Positions 62,421 to 64,000 of a DNA stretch of 64,000 bases are shown here, in pieces. Under the pieces are notes generated by a model, which searched no databases, was not told the DNA's origin, and was given only the letters and a program-made list of their open reading frames with translations. How positions within the stretch are numbered: the stretch's first letter is position 1; each line of letters starts with the position of its first letter. The translations under genes and the position numbers were made by a program. The stretch comes from Oscillatoria sp. FACHB-1407 (GTDB taxonomy: Bacteria; Cyanobacteriota; Cyanobacteriia; Elainellales; Elainellaceae), in the NCBI RefSeq assembly GCF_014697545.1, contig NZ_JACJSA010000005.1, forward strand, positions 124,001 to 188,000. Direction: 5' to 3'.

Positions 62421-63896
62421 ATGGCAGACCTCAACGGCGTCATGATGCAGTATTTCCACTGGTACATTCCTGCTGACGGCACCTTCTGGGAGCAGGTTAA
62501 ACATCAGGCAAACGATTTAGCCAAAGCAGGGATCACCGCACTCTGGTTGCCTCCCGCCTATAAAGCCAGTGGCGGAGGATTTGATGTCGGTTATGGAGCG
62601 TATGACTTGTTTGACCTGGGAGAGTTTGACCAAAAAGGCTCGGTACGAACCAAGTACGGCACCCGCGACCAATTGTTAGCTGCGATCAAGACGGCTCAAG
62701 CGGCAGGAATTCAAATCTATGCCGATTGTGTCTTCAACCATAAGAATGGGGGAGACGAGGAAGAGGAAGTTGATGCCTACCCCGTTTCGTCCGATAACCG
62801 TAACTACAACACGGGTGGGGTTGAGCGTATCAAAATCTGGACCCATTTCACCTTTCCCGGTCGAGGTGAGAAGTACTCCAGCATGAAGTGGCACTGGTGG
62901 CACTTTGACTCGGTGAACCACAACATGTATAAGCAAGGCGACAGCACGGTTTATCGTTTCAAAGACAAGCAGTTTGAAACCCAGGTCGATCCCCGACACG
63001 GCAACTACGACTTTTTGATGGCATGTGATCTGGACACCAGCGTGGATCAGGTGCAGGGCGAGTTGAAGTACTGGGGAGAGTGGTTTCTAGATACCACCGG
63101 AGTCGATGGATTTCGTCTGGATGCCGTGAAGCACGTCCGTGCCAGTTTCTTTAAGGAATGGCTGGGTCACGTCCGCCACTACGCGCAAAAGGAACTGTTT
63201 ACCGTTGGAGAATATTGGTCAGAAGACATGGGATCGCTGGATTGGTTTATCCGCGAAACCAGTGGGCAGATCTCCCTGTTTGATGTGCCATTGCATTACA
63301 ACTTCCATCGGGCGAGCCGATCGGGTGGACACTACGATATGCGCCGCATTCTGGATGGCACGCTGATGCAGAAACAGCCGACGTTAGCCGTTACTTTTGT
63401 TGACAACCATGACTCTCAACCGTTGCAGGCCTTAGAGTCCGTGGTCGAAAGCTGGTTTAAACCGCTAGCTTATGCGCTGATCTTGTTGCGGCGAGAGGGG
63501 TATCCCTGTGTGTTTTATGCCGATTATTACGGGGCAGACTATCGCGATCGCGGACGAGATGGCAACGAATATGGTATTCACCTGACGTCTCATCGCTGGC
63601 TGATCGATAAATTCCTCTTTGCTCGCAAAAACTATGCTTATGGGGATCAATACGATTACTTTGATCATTTCAACACTATCGGTTGGACTCGGTTGGGCAA
63701 CAAGAGCTATCCCAAGGCAATGGCGGTGATCATGAGTGATGGTCCGGCGGGTCACAAGTGGATGGAGGTGGGCAAACCCAATGCCACGTTCCGCGACATC
63801 ACGGAGCACATTAAGGAACCTGTGCAAACGAATGAGTGGGGTTGGGGTGAGTTTCGCTGCAAAGGTGGCTCTGTCTCGGTTTGGGTACAAGACTGA
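62421..63896 (+). CDS. amyS: Alpha-amylase (GH13_5, cytoplasmic type)
   Basis: 491 residues. It hydrolyses internal alpha-1,4 bonds of glucans. The N-terminus DLNGVMMQYFHWYIPADGTF and GGGFDVGYGAYDLFDLGEFD are typical of GH13_5. Catalytic residues: nucleophile in DGFRLDAVKH (about 231), acid in FTVGEYWSED (about 262), transition-state aspartate in FVDNHDSQP (about 330), close to Bacillus licheniformis numbering. No signal peptide, so an intracellular enzyme. AGGAG 8 bases before ATG 62421 rules out a start 75 bases earlier. It works with MalQ and the debranching enzyme. Confidence 0.93.
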   Translation: MADLNGVMMQYFHWYIPADGTFWEQVKHQANDLAKAGITALWLPPAYKASGGGFDVGYGAYDLFDLGEFDQKGSVRTKYGTRDQLLAAIKTAQAAGIQIYADCVFNHKNGGDEEEEVDAYPVSSDNRNYNTGGVERIKIWTHFTFPGRGEKYSSMKWHWWHFDSVNHNMYKQGDSTVYRFKDKQFETQVDPRHGNYDFLMACDLDTSVDQVQGELKYWGEWFLDTTGVDGFRLDAVKHVRASFFKEWLGHVRHYAQKELFTVGEYWSEDMGSLDWFIRETSGQISLFDVPLHYNFHRASRSGGHYDMRRILDGTLMQKQPTLAVTFVDNHDSQPLQALESVVESWFKPLAYALILLRREGYPCVFYADYYGADYRDRGRDGNEYGIHLTSHRWLIDKFLFARKNYAYGDQYDYFDHFNTIGWTRLGNKSYPKAMAVIMSDGPAGHKWMEVGKPNATFRDITEHIKEPVQTNEWGWGEFRCKGGSVSVWVQD

Positions 63897-63897
63897 A

Positions 63898-63936
63898 CTC
63901 AGCCCCCCGGATGCTTGAAGCATCCGGGGGGCTGAG
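63898..63936 (+). terminator. Strong hairpin after the amylase gene
   Basis: CTCAGCCCCCCGGATGCTT and its exact complement, separated by a single base, start 2 bp after the amylase stop. No T run follows, so it may be an RNA-stabilising hairpin rather than a classical terminator. Confidence 0.65.
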
Positions 63937-63977
63937 AGATCCTCTATCCTGATAGCTAAGGCTTTGAGGGATTGGAG

Positions 63978-64000
63978 ATGACAGCAAGCGATCAACGGTG
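63978..64000 (+). CDS. Possible start of the next gene
   Basis: ATG 63978 opens MTASDQR and runs off the window. GAGGG and GGAG lie upstream. Seven codons do not allow a function to be named. Confidence 0.35.

Overview
The window is a cyanobacterial chromosome segment. The HIP1 octamer GCGATCGC recurs throughout, there are heptamer (STRR-type) tandem repeats between genes, and the gene set includes Ycf23/DUF561, DUF1830, DUF1622, FtsQ-FtsZ and a TreS-maltokinase fusion. Many MITE-like and REP elements, together with pyruvate formate-lyase fermentation genes, suggest a filamentous Leptolyngbya/Oscillatoria-like organism, but the genus cannot be fixed from the sequence. I saw no rRNA, tRNA, CRISPR array or prophage.

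Layout. 1-2.8 kb: zinc/manganese ABC transporter (znuA 3' end, znuC, znuB), interrupted by an oppositely oriented four-helix-bundle gene. 2.8-4.85 kb: P-loop kinase and a repeat-rich gap with ten 21-bp tandem units. 4.9-13 kb: secreted RTX nuclease, DUF1622 protein, tryptophan dioxygenase, truB, cysteine desulfurase, DUF1830 protein. 13.7-30 kb: fermentation block, mostly on the minus strand, with ADP-forming acyl-CoA synthetase/GNAT, adhE, pflA, pflB, copper amine oxidase, a universal stress protein, a REP-associated transposase and ppsA. 30-39 kb: LysR/SDR pair, malQ, fasciclin lipoprotein, two possible integron-type cassettes (CPCC protein, MerB-like protein), VOC protein, esterase and a PQ-loop transporter pseudogene split by a MITE. 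39.8-45.3 kb: treS-mak fusion and a reduced threonyl-tRNA synthetase preceded by what look like two threonine-codon attenuators. 45.4-64 kb: acyl-CoA dehydrogenase/AraC pair, ppk2, ycf23, glycogen debranching enzyme, CbbX-like AAA+, rlpA, ftsQ-ftsZ and alpha-amylase.

How genes work together. PflB, its activase PflA, AdhE and the ADP-forming acetyl-CoA synthetase make a complete pyruvate-to-formate/ethanol/acetate route. pflA, pflB and ppsA share an upstream signature: CCTCA direct repeats 11 nt apart at a fixed distance from a TATA-like -10, which suggests one activator. MalQ, debranching enzyme, alpha-amylase and TreS-Mak form a dispersed glycogen/maltose/trehalose group. FtsQ and FtsZ are the division pair.

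Most unusual: the ~400-nt leader of the editing-less thrS. It has two short ORFs with threonine-codon runs. Each ends in a GGAGGG segment that can pair with the 5' arm of the intrinsic terminator that follows. This is the logic of an amino-acid attenuator, here in tandem. The synthetase itself carries an in-frame TAG, so the system may be decaying or may use readthrough. All conclusions come from reading the sequence by eye; no searches or folding programs were run.
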